From JBCBST01 sp039819115 (GTDB taxonomy: Bacteria > Bacteroidota > Rhodothermia > Balneolales > Balneolaceae): DNA of 8,991 bases. The notes below the pieces were generated by a model that worked only from the letters and a program-made list of their open reading frames with translations, did not search any database and was not told the DNA's origin. The translations under genes and the position numbers were made by a program. Positions 1 to 6,398 of this stretch are shown here, piece by piece. The stretch spans positions 1 through 8,991 of the forward strand of contig JBCBST010000127.1 of the NCBI GenBank assembly GCA_039819115.1. The letters are read 5' to 3'. Position 1 is the first letter of the stretch. Each line of letters opens with the position of its first letter.

Positions 1-1
1 A

Positions 2-1393
2 CTTCCAAGAGATGTAGATACTACCGTTCAGCTTACCCCAACCTTAACTTTGAATATACCCATTATAAGCGCTGCTATGGATACGGTTTCGGAATACCGC
101 CTGGCTATAGCACTTGCTCGGGAGGGTGGTATTGCCATGCTCCATAAGAACATGAGTATTGAAGATCAGGCCGAGCAGGTGCGCCTGGTAAAGCGAAGTG
201 AAAGCGGGATGATTGTGGATCCTGTAACCCTGACGGAGACGGCTACGGTTAAAGACGCCCGGTCGTTAATGAGTAAACATAAAATTGGCGGGATACCCAT
301 AGTAGATGCTGCCGGTATACTGGTTGGGATTGTAACCAACCGCGATTTACGCTTTGAATCTGAGATGGGAAGGGTGCTTGGGGAAATAATGACCCATGAG
401 AATCTGGTAACCGCCAAGGAGGGCACCAACCTGCAACAAGCGGAACAGATTCTGCAGCATTTTAAGGTAGAGAAACTTCCAATCGTTGATGGAAATAACA
501 AACTGGTTGGATTGATCACTTTTAAAGACATTGAAAAGAAAATGAATTTCCCCAATGCCTGTAAAGATGATATGGGACGTCTGAGGGTAGGTGCGGCCGT
601 GGGGGTAACGGCAGATACCCTTGATCGTGTAAGCGCACTTGTTACGGCTGGAGTAGACATTATTACGGTAGATACGGCTCATGGTCATTCGCAGGGTGTG
701 CTTTCTATGGTTAAATCCATTAAAGAGCAGTATCCGGATTTAAATGTGGTGGGAGGTAATATTGCCACACGAGCTGCAGCAGAGGCATTGGCAGAAGCAG
801 GGGTTGATGTTGTGAAAGTAGGGGTTGGACCAGGTTCAATTTGTACAACCCGTGTTGTGACCGGTGTTGGTGTTCCGCAGTTAAGTGCTGTTATGGAAGT
901 AGCGGAGTTCACCAGTAAAAACGGGATAGGTTTGATCGCTGATGGTGGTATTAAGCAAACCGGAGATATCCCAAAAGCTATTGCCGGTGGAGGCGATGCG
1001 GTTATGATGGGCTCTATGTTTGCCGGTGTAGATGAAAGTCCGGGAGAGACGATCATTTACGAATCGCGTAAATACAAAAGTTACCGGGGTATGGGTAGCA
1101 TTGGTGCCATGAACAAAGGCTCTAAAGACCGGTACTTCCAGGATGTGGAAGACGATATAAAGAAACTGGTACCCGAGGGTATTGAAGGGCGTGTTCCATT
1201 CAAAGGATACCTCTCCGAAGTGGTACATCAAATGTCAGGCGGACTTCGTGCAGCGATGGGCTACGCCGGTGCTGGAAATATCGGAGAGCTGCAAAAAGCT
1301 GAATTTGTTCAGATTTCAGCGGCCGCTTACAGAGAAAGTCACCCTCATTCTGTCCAGATAACGAAAGAAGCGCCGAATTACTCTGTTTCTTAA
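2..1393 (+). CDS. guaB: IMP dehydrogenase, 5'-truncated by the window edge
   Basis: Oxidises inosine monophosphate to xanthosine monophosphate with NAD+, the committed step of GMP synthesis in the cytoplasm. The frame is already open at base 2 and reads LPRDVDTTVQL, which aligns just after the FDDVLL motif near the N-terminus of the family, so roughly 20-25 residues are missing to the left. The TTG at base 50 is internal, not the start. 463 codons are visible. The (beta/alpha)8 barrel is interrupted by two CBS domains (about nt 220-360 and 385-540). The catalytic loop GPGSICTTR carries the nucleophilic Cys at 842-844. The IMP phosphate-binding GGDAVMMGSM is near 989-1018, and the flap Arg-Tyr pair (DRYF) is at 1130-1135. 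The C-terminus ends with the typical ITKEAPNYS. No broken or missing catalytic residue is seen. The gene ends 11 nt before the glycosyltransferase and may share its transcript. Confidence 0.98.
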   Translation, partial: LPRDVDTTVQLTPTLTLNIPIISAAMDTVSEYRLAIALAREGGIAMLHKNMSIEDQAEQVRLVKRSESGMIVDPVTLTETATVKDARSLMSKHKIGGIPIVDAAGILVGIVTNRDLRFESEMGRVLGEIMTHENLVTAKEGTNLQQAEQILQHFKVEKLPIVDGNNKLVGLITFKDIEKKMNFPNACKDDMGRLRVGAAVGVTADTLDRVSALVTAGVDIITVDTAHGHSQGVLSMVKSIKEQYPDLNVVGGNIATRAAAEALAEAGVDVVKVGVGPGSICTTRVVTGVGVPQLSAVMEVAEFTSKNGIGLIADGGIKQTGDIPKAIAGGGDAVMMGSMFAGVDESPGETIIYESRKYKSYRGMGSIGAMNKGSKDRYFQDVEDDIKKLVPEGIEGRVPFKGYLSEVVHQMSGGLRAAMGYAGAGNIGELQKAEFVQISAAAYRESHPHSVQITKEAPNYSVS

Positions 1394-1404
1394 GGACTGG
1401 TAGA

Positions 1405-2682
1405 ATGAAAAAAGTGCTGTTTATTGTATACTACTTCCCTCCAATGGGAGGGAGTGGTGTGCAACGGCCACTTAAGTTCGCTAAATACCTTCCGGCTTAT
1501 GGTTGGGAACCTATTATTCTGGCTCCTCAACCCGGCGCATATACTCAATTTGATGCTTCTTTGCAGAAAGAGCTGGAAGCAATGAATCTCACCACATACC
1601 GGGTTGCAGCGCATACACCCGATCAGGTTGCCGGTAAAGTAGTACGAAATGTAAAAGGCATACCCGACAGCATCCGCAGGCTATTAAGACGGTGGATGTG
1701 GAACTTCTATTTGCCAGACAACAAAAAAGCCTGGATCAGGCCAGCCGTTGAACGGGCACTGGAAGTGATAGAGAAGGAACACATCGATGTGATTTTTTCT
1801 ACAGCACCTCCATTCAGTAATCACCTCATCGCCACCGAGTTGAAGAAAAAGACCGGCGTGCCTGTAGTACTGGATTACCGGGATTCCTGGACTCATAATC
1901 ACTTTATGATCGATTTTAAGGCTTGGCAGAATAAGTACATGATAGCCATGGAAAAAACCTGTCTGCAAGAGGCGAATGCCATTGTTGGGCTGGACTCCTT
2001 TATGCTTCAAAAACTATCCGAAACTCATCCGGATGTGGATGTGCACACAACCGTCATTCCACATGGATATGACCCCGAAGATTTTGAAAAGACCGTACAT
2101 CCAACCTTAGCGTACAAAGAAGGGGCATTCAATTTACTATATAGCGGTTTATTTTATGAATCCAATCAGCCCGATGTGCTGCTGGAATCCGTTTCTGAAC
2201 TCATCAGCGAAGGAGTTCTGAATATTCCTGTACATCTTCATTTCCAGGGTGGATTAGATCAAAGAATTAAAGGTAGGATCAGGAGCCTGAATTTAGAACA
2301 ATTCGTAACAGACTATGGGTATGTAACTCATGAAGTGGCAGTGGCTAACACAAAAAGGACCGATGCTGTTTGGATGCTATCTAATTTTGATCCATCATAC
2401 CAACAAATCAAATCAGGAAAATTGTTCGAATACTTAGGCGCAGGGAAACCCATTTTAGCTTTGGTACATCAAGGTATTGAGACACAGGTGGTTACAGAGT
2501 GCCAGGCAGGTCGGGTAGCTAACCCTTTGGAAAAAAAAGAAGTAAAAGAACAACTTTTGAGTCTGATTACTGATTGGCGTGCAAATGGTTTTACGATTAG
2601 TTTAAATGCACATGTTGAACGATACAACAGGGTAACCCTAACCGGTCAACTAGCCGACCTACTAACGTCAATCAGCCATTAA
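1405..2682 (+). CDS. GT-B-fold glycosyltransferase (GT4-like), acceptor unknown
   Basis: A 425-residue protein that probably transfers a sugar from a nucleotide donor to an envelope or surface glycan. The N-terminal Rossmann half opens with a hydrophobic strand and the glycine-rich loop FPPMGGSGVQRP (residues 11-22), as in GT4-like enzymes of Bacteroidota. An LDYRDSW motif lies at about 156-162. The C-terminal half has the donor-site segment SGKLFEYLGAGKPI (337-350) with Glu342, where GT4 proteins hold their conserved acidic residue. No signal peptide or transmembrane helix is seen, so it is likely cytosolic or membrane-peripheral. The ATG at 1405 is preceded by AAGGA (1392-1396) eight bases upstream, one of the few Shine-Dalgarno-like sites here. 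The stop overlaps the M23 start as TAATG, implying coupling to a peptidoglycan enzyme and favouring an envelope role. Donor and acceptor cannot be read from sequence. Confidence 0.85.
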   Translation: MKKVLFIVYYFPPMGGSGVQRPLKFAKYLPAYGWEPIILAPQPGAYTQFDASLQKELEAMNLTTYRVAAHTPDQVAGKVVRNVKGIPDSIRRLLRRWMWNFYLPDNKKAWIRPAVERALEVIEKEHIDVIFSTAPPFSNHLIATELKKKTGVPVVLDYRDSWTHNHFMIDFKAWQNKYMIAMEKTCLQEANAIVGLDSFMLQKLSETHPDVDVHTTVIPHGYDPEDFEKTVHPTLAYKEGAFNLLYSGLFYESNQPDVLLESVSELISEGVLNIPVHLHFQGGLDQRIKGRIRSLNLEQFVTDYGYVTHEVAVANTKRTDAVWMLSNFDPSYQQIKSGKLFEYLGAGKPILALVHQGIETQVVTECQAGRVANPLEKKEVKEQLLSLITDWRANGFTISLNAHVERYNRVTLTGQLADLLTSISH

Positions 2683-3536
2683 TGCTTTTCTTTTTAAAAC
2701 GCCTTTTTCAACGAAGAAAAGAACGAATATCGGTCGTACTTCTTGATGATACGCGCCCCGGAGAAGACGAAAGTTTTCAATTCTCACCAAAACTTCTGTT
2801 CTATGTACTTACTGTAGCTATGGTATGTGTATCCCTGCTGTTCGGCACATTGTTAGGGCTTACTCCCTTACGTAGTGTGTTTTTTACCAGCGACGAGCAA
2901 GAGGTAAGAGAACATATAATGGAACTAGGAGAACGGTTAACATCTCTGCAGGACTCTCTTACTATACGCGACCAGCAACTGGAAGAGATTAAACAGGTCA
3001 TCCGATTAAGCCTGGATACCACACTCACGGTAAATGACCGAATGCTCCAGGCTCTTAACCGATCAGAATCTGAAGTATTATTTGCCAACGATCCACTACC
3101 TGTTGAAACCTACGAGTTGTTCTCAAGGAGCGAGATTCTGACGCAAACAGACGCACGTACAACCTCACAGTTTCCAACCTCGATGCCGTTAGCAGGAACA
3201 ATAAGCCGCGAATTTTTACCTGAGGATGGGCATTTCGGAATTGATATTGCCACAAGCGAAGATGAACCATTCAGAAATGTATCGGACGGAGTGATTACGA
3301 ATGTTACCTGGACGGTATCTCATGCGTTTACCATAACCGTACAACATCATGACGGTATGCTGAGTGTGTTTAAGCACTGTAAGTCCAGTTCAAAGAAAAA
3401 AGGGGATGTAGTACTTAAAGGAGATATTTTGGGAACGGCCGGAAATGTTGGGGTTTTAAGTACAGGTGCGCATCTGCATTTCGAACTTTGGAAAGGTGGT
3501 TCTCCACAAAATCCGTTAGCTTATTTAATCCAATAG
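2682..3536 (+). CDS. Membrane-anchored M23 (LytM-type) peptidoglycan endopeptidase
   Basis: A 284-residue zinc metallopeptidase expected to cleave peptide cross-links of peptidoglycan in the periplasm. A basic cytoplasmic tail (KRLFQRRKER, residues 6-15) and a short acidic stretch precede one transmembrane helix at about 38-60. A likely coiled coil follows (about 73-115), then a linker, then the M23 domain at about 168-284. The whole metal site is visible: His184 and Asp188 in HFGID, His266 in HLHFE as zinc ligands, with His232 and His264 in catalytic positions. It should therefore be active rather than a degenerate activator. The topology implied is N-in/C-out. The ATG overlaps the previous stop by one base, and the bactofilin ATG follows the stop after one base. 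M23 peptidases beside bactofilins are a known cell-shape pairing (CcmA/Csd1 in Helicobacter, BacA/LmdC in Hyphomonas), so a shape or growth-zone role is inferred. Confidence 0.92.
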   Translation: MLFFLKRLFQRRKERISVVLLDDTRPGEDESFQFSPKLLFYVLTVAMVCVSLLFGTLLGLTPLRSVFFTSDEQEVREHIMELGERLTSLQDSLTIRDQQLEEIKQVIRLSLDTTLTVNDRMLQALNRSESEVLFANDPLPVETYELFSRSEILTQTDARTTSQFPTSMPLAGTISREFLPEDGHFGIDIATSEDEPFRNVSDGVITNVTWTVSHAFTITVQHHDGMLSVFKHCKSSSKKKGDVVLKGDILGTAGNVGVLSTGAHLHFELWKGGSPQNPLAYLIQ

Positions 3537-3537
3537 T

Positions 3538-3972
3538 ATGTTTAATTCCAATAAATCCATGAAAGCTGTGAGTAATACAAACAACCATTCTCCATCCGTC
3601 AATATCATAAGTGAAGGAACCCGAATAAAAGGTAATATCCACTCTTCTACGGATGTACGTATTAGTGGTAAAATTGAGGGAGAAGCCGTTTCTAAAGGAA
3701 AGCTAATCATAACCGCTCAGGGTAAAATCATTGGAAATGTAACCTCATCAGATGCTGACGTGGCCGGACGAATTGAGGGTGAGGTTCGTGTATCCAACAA
3801 ATTGATCCTTCGACAGAATGCAATAATCGATGGCAACATACATACTAAATCTCTCATCGTGGAAGAAGGAGCCCAAATTAATGGGTCTTGCAAAATGGGG
3901 GATGATGTAAAAGGTGGTACTCAGTTAAATGATGCCGAGTTTGCGATGCAGACCAAAGTAAAAACAGCCTGA
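3538..3972 (+). CDS. Bactofilin, polymer-forming cytoskeletal protein
   Basis: A 144-residue bactofilin. The family forms nucleotide-independent filaments, often at the inner membrane, and positions envelope enzymes. A short disordered N-terminus (about 1-20, rich in Asn and Ser) precedes the diagnostic core (about 21-120). The core is made of short glycine- and valine/isoleucine-rich turns of a right-handed beta helix, such as GTRIKGNIHS, DVRISGKIEGE, GKIIGNV, GRIEGEV and AIIDGNI. A charged, non-helical C-terminal tail (about 121-144) follows. Length is normal for the family. The ATG at 3538 lies one base after the M23 stop and has no Shine-Dalgarno; Met8 (3559) is a possible alternative start. 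Placement between an M23 peptidase and the ATP synthase genes suggests it scaffolds the peptidase. The family call is firm; the partner is inferred. Confidence 0.95.
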   Translation: MFNSNKSMKAVSNTNNHSPSVNIISEGTRIKGNIHSSTDVRISGKIEGEAVSKGKLIITAQGKIIGNVTSSDADVAGRIEGEVRVSNKLILRQNAIIDGNIHTKSLIVEEGAQINGSCKMGDDVKGGTQLNDAEFAMQTKVKTA

Positions 3973-3973
3973 G

Positions 3974-4186
3974 GTGCTTTCACTACCCGATAAGTACCGC
4001 CAGTACATTGGACTTGGCGCTGAAATTGCAGCATGTCTTCTGGTTCCGCTATTATTGGGTTTGTGGCTGGATGATGTCTTCGAGACTTCTCCATGGTTGC
4101 TCCTGGCAGGCATTTTTATCGGATTTGTTTTGTTCTTCTCTCTTATCTTTCGTCTTTCAAACCGGCTGAATGAAGACTCCGACTAG
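3974..4186 (+). CDS. atpZ: AtpZ-like small membrane protein of the ATP synthase operon
   Basis: A 70-residue protein with two transmembrane helices (about residues 13-31 and 40-62) joined by the turn LWLDDVFETSPW, the pattern of the AtpZ/AtpI family that precedes atpB in many bacteria. Proteins of this family have been linked to ATP synthase assembly and, in alkaliphiles, to Mg2+/Ca2+ transport with AtpI; which applies here is unknown. The start is GTG at 3974. An in-frame TAA at 3959-3961 leaves no upstream ATG, and no in-frame ATG follows in the first helix. The start is one base after the bactofilin stop and has no Shine-Dalgarno, so translation probably depends on coupling. Its stop overlaps the next GTG as TAGTG. 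It is the first ATP-synthase-related gene of the cluster. Confidence 0.82.
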   Translation: MLSLPDKYRQYIGLGAEIAACLLVPLLLGLWLDDVFETSPWLLLAGIFIGFVLFFSLIFRLSNRLNEDSD

Positions 4187-4557
4187 TGTTTCGTAAGTAT
4201 GTATTGGCCAATCTCACTGGATTGGTATTCGTTATTCTCACCATTTTCTTTGTTGAACGTACTCAGTTTGTGGCTATTCTTTCTGGGTTTCTGCTAAGCA
4301 CAATTTTTGTTTTAAGCAGTGCCTGGGTCATCAACTTTTTCTGGGATGCATCCTACAAAACCTTTATTAAGGCCTTTTTTATATCCCTTGTTGTTCGTTT
4401 TGTGTTAGTGTTGGCACTGTTCGGGGTACTGCTTGGAGTAACAAAAATTCAGGAAATCTTCTTTACTGTTAGTTTCATTATTTCCTATCTTTGTCAATCT
4501 GTTATGGAGATGATCTTCATTAACCAAATTTTGAAAAAGAGCAGCAGTCAGAAGTAA
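4186..4557 (+). CDS. Small four-helix membrane protein, AtpI-like
   Basis: A 123-residue, very hydrophobic protein with four predicted transmembrane helices (about residues 7-24, 27-52, 61-86 and 91-113) and a short lysine-rich C-terminus. Size, helix count and position immediately before atpB match AtpI/UncI, the ATP synthase assembly factor that helps build the c-ring. I see no sequence motif that proves the family, so the call rests on topology and context. The start is GTG at 4186, overlapping the atpZ stop by one base (TAGTG). The stop overlaps the atpB ATG by one base (TAATG). Arg71 in the middle of the third hydrophobic stretch (VVRFV) and Glu108 near the fourth are the only strongly polar residues in helices. 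Alternatively it is a lineage-specific hypothetical protein. Confidence 0.68.
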   Translation: MFRKYVLANLTGLVFVILTIFFVERTQFVAILSGFLLSTIFVLSSAWVINFFWDASYKTFIKAFFISLVVRFVLVLALFGVLLGVTKIQEIFFTVSFIISYLCQSVMEMIFINQILKKSSSQK

Positions 4558-5609
4558 TGATACAGACCTTGCGTCGCCTAGTTTTACTCCTCCTTTTTAT
4601 AGCTACAAACACTTCCCAGGTTTTTTCAGCAGACGACGCAAAAGACGAGCCGGTTATTGATGTAGTAGGCACACTTGCCGACCATGATTATTTTAAAGCA
4701 TTTGGGATGAAGCTTTATTTGCCGAGAATCCTGTTTTGGTCTGACGCCAGCGGAGCTAGTCAATTTGGTGTATACGCCAGTACTAAATCGGCTATCAAGT
4801 CCGGAGATTTTGTGGATCAGGATCATGCATTGGTCCCTGCCGATGGGGGAGTGGTTACCTTCGATATGTCGATCACTTCTCATTTAATCTATTTTTGGTT
4901 CGGAATGGGTTCTGTGGTGTTGCTTACCATTGTAGCTTCCCGCAGGTATCGAAAAGGCGTGGGTGTTTATGTTGCTCCCAAAGGTCCCTGGCAAAATATT
5001 TTTGAAATACTATTTGTATTTATTCGCGACGAAGTGGCAAGGGCCAACATCGATAAGCACAAAGCAGACCGGTATGTACCCTACCTGTTTACTGTATTTA
5101 TGGGCATTGCCTCCATGAATTTATTTGGACTGTTGCCTTGGGCTGCCACGGCTACTGCAGACCTTACCGTTACCGGTACGTTAGCACTCTTTACCTTTTT
5201 TATAACCCAGTTTAGTGGCACCAAAGACTATTGGGGGCACATTTTCTGGTTCCCGGGCGTACCAACTGGCGTTAAATTTCTCATGATTTTTGTGGAAGTG
5301 ATTGGCTTATTTACAAAGCCATTTGCACTGGCCATACGTTTGTTTGCCAACATGTTGTCAGGCAAAATCATGATCATCGTTGTTCTTGGATTGATTTTCA
5401 TATTTGCTGAAGCATTTGGTGCAGTAGCGGGATATGGGGTAAGCGTGATTTCTGTAGCCTTAACCGCCACGTTATACGCACTAAAAGCTTTTGTAGCCTT
5501 ATTACAGGCTTATATCTTCTCTCTGCTCTCGGCAGTGTTCATTGGTATGGCTGCAGAAAGCCATCACCACGAGGGAGATGAAGATCATGCAATGGAGCTT
5601 TCACACTAA
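4557..5609 (+). CDS. atpB: ATP synthase Fo subunit a
   Basis: The 350-residue stator subunit of Fo, providing the two proton half-channels beside the c-ring. Residues 1-25 look like a signal peptide (RR, a Leu/Ile run, then QVFSA before DD). Residues 26 to about 105 form an extracytoplasmic segment absent from the 271-residue E. coli protein but familiar in Bacteroidota-type AtpB. Membrane helices begin at about 109. The essential arginine is Arg261 in AIRLFANM (E. coli Arg210). Glu247 matches E. coli Glu196 and Gln317 matches Gln252. Counting without gaps from Arg261 and Gln317, the E. coli Glu219 and His245 positions are Lys270 and Lys310; most relatives have a Glu/His or His/Glu pair there. 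The tail is His- and acid-rich (ESHHHEGDEDH). The ATG overlaps the preceding stop by one base. A 36-nt gap separates it from atpE. Confidence 0.97.
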   Translation: MIQTLRRLVLLLLFIATNTSQVFSADDAKDEPVIDVVGTLADHDYFKAFGMKLYLPRILFWSDASGASQFGVYASTKSAIKSGDFVDQDHALVPADGGVVTFDMSITSHLIYFWFGMGSVVLLTIVASRRYRKGVGVYVAPKGPWQNIFEILFVFIRDEVARANIDKHKADRYVPYLFTVFMGIASMNLFGLLPWAATATADLTVTGTLALFTFFITQFSGTKDYWGHIFWFPGVPTGVKFLMIFVEVIGLFTKPFALAIRLFANMLSGKIMIIVVLGLIFIFAEAFGAVAGYGVSVISVALTATLYALKAFVALLQAYIFSLLSAVFIGMAAESHHHEGDEDHAMELSH

Positions 5610-5625
5610 ACATAATTATCTAATA

Positions 5626-5645
5626 ACCCTTAATTACGTACAACT
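5626..5645 (+). promoter_or_regulatory. AT-rich leader of atpE with TTAATTACG word
   Basis: The 36-nt atpB-atpE gap has no Shine-Dalgarno. It contains CCCTTAA (5627-5633) overlapping TTAATTACG (5630-5638), seven bases before the atpE ATG. The same two words recur before atpA. Possible roles are an A/T-rich, unstructured ribosome landing site, as used in Bacteroidota, or an mRNA processing site. Function is inferred. Confidence 0.35.
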
Positions 5646-5870
5646 ATGGGACTTTTAGCAGCTGGTATTGGAGCTGGAATCGTAGCAATCGGAGCTGGAA
5701 TCGGTATCGGAATGATCGGTAAAGCAGCTACAGAAAGTATTGCTCGTCAACCAGAAGCATCAGGCGACATTCGTGGTGCCATGATTCTTACCGCAGCATT
5801 CATCGAAGGTGTGGCCCTACTTGGTGCCGTTATCTGTATCCTTCTTGCGCTCAACATCCAAATCGGTTAA
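5646..5870 (+). CDS. atpE: ATP synthase Fo subunit c (proteolipid ring)
   Basis: A 74-residue hairpin of two transmembrane helices that multimerises into the proton-driven rotor ring. Helix 1 (about 3-27) carries the glycine-rich helix-packing motif (Gly16, 18, 20, 22). The polar loop has the conserved Arg34-Gln35-Pro36 that contacts gamma/epsilon. Helix 2 (about 45-70) carries the proton-binding carboxylate Glu54 in AAFIEGVALL. Gly follows Glu54, with no Ser/Thr pair like that of Na+-binding c subunits, so H+ coupling is expected. There is no N-terminal extension. The ATG at 5646 follows an AT-rich leader rather than a Shine-Dalgarno. A leader of its own would suit the c subunit's high copy number, but enhanced expression is inferred. 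Confidence 0.97.
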   Translation: MGLLAAGIGAGIVAIGAGIGIGMIGKAATESIARQPEASGDIRGAMILTAAFIEGVALLGAVICILLALNIQIG

Positions 5871-5881
5871 TCGAGATTAAG

Positions 5882-6394
5882 ATGACGCTATTACTAGCAG
5901 GGGGCAGTTTTTTATCCTTTAACACGGGGTTTGCATTATGGATTCTTATATCCATGATCGTATTCCTTGGTGTTATGATTAAATATGCTGTCCCACCAAT
6001 AATGGCGGGATTGAAGGAGCGTGAATCAAAAATCAATGATTCACTTGAGTCGGCTAAAAAAGCACTGGCTCAGGCTGAAAAAGTTTCAAAAGACAACGAA
6101 AAGGCATTAAGAGAAGCAGAGTCTAAAGCTCAACAAATCCGTAAGGAAGCTGTTGAGGAAGCCGAGTTATTGCGTTCTGAGCATATAGCAAAAGCTAAAG
6201 ACGAAGCGGAAGAGATTATTGCCCAGGCCAAAGCAAGTATCGAGCAAGAGAAGAAGCAGGCACTGCTTGAACTTCGAAGCGAAGTTGCTGCTCTGGCTAT
6301 CAAGTCGGCCTCATTGATTCTTGATCAGGAACTAAGCGAAGAAAAGAACAACAAGTTGGTGGACTCATTTATCACCGACCTTTCCAAGAATTGA
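5882..6394 (+). CDS. atpF: ATP synthase Fo subunit b (peripheral stalk)
   Basis: A 170-residue stator stalk subunit that anchors F1 to the membrane through subunit delta. One N-terminal transmembrane helix (about residues 16-34, LWILISMIVFLGVMI) is followed by the basic-hydrophobic junction KYAVPPIMAGLKERE. A long Ala/Glu/Lys-rich amphipathic helix (about 45-145) has the right-handed coiled-coil look of b subunits. The C-terminal segment SASLILDQELSEEKNNKLVDSF binds delta in this family. Length is slightly above the 156 residues of E. coli b. Only one b gene is seen, so a b homodimer is likely rather than b/b'. The ATG at 5882 lies 11 nt after the atpE stop with no Shine-Dalgarno. The upstream in-frame region offers no better start. 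Confidence 0.96.
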   Translation: MTLLLAGGSFLSFNTGFALWILISMIVFLGVMIKYAVPPIMAGLKERESKINDSLESAKKALAQAEKVSKDNEKALREAESKAQQIRKEAVEEAELLRSEHIAKAKDEAEEIIAQAKASIEQEKKQALLELRSEVAALAIKSASLILDQELSEEKNNKLVDSFITDLSKN

Positions 6395-6398
6395 TTGC

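Noticed and set aside
50..52. TTG at base 50 as the guaB start
   Set aside because: The frame is open back to base 2 and encodes conserved IMP dehydrogenase residues (LPRDVDTTVQL), so the TTG is an internal Leu codon and the true start lies outside the window.
5610..5645. Bacteroidota-type promoter (TTG ... TAnnTTTG) in the atpB-atpE gap
   Set aside because: The 36-nt gap is AT-rich but contains no TAnnTTTG box, and I could not support a promoter there or in the atpH-atpA gap.
5670..5703. 13-nt direct repeat GGAGCTGGAATCG (5670-5682 and 5691-5703) as a possible regulatory or mobile repeat
   Set aside because: It encodes the repeated Gly-Ala-Gly-Ile of the c-subunit glycine motif; the protein constraint explains it.
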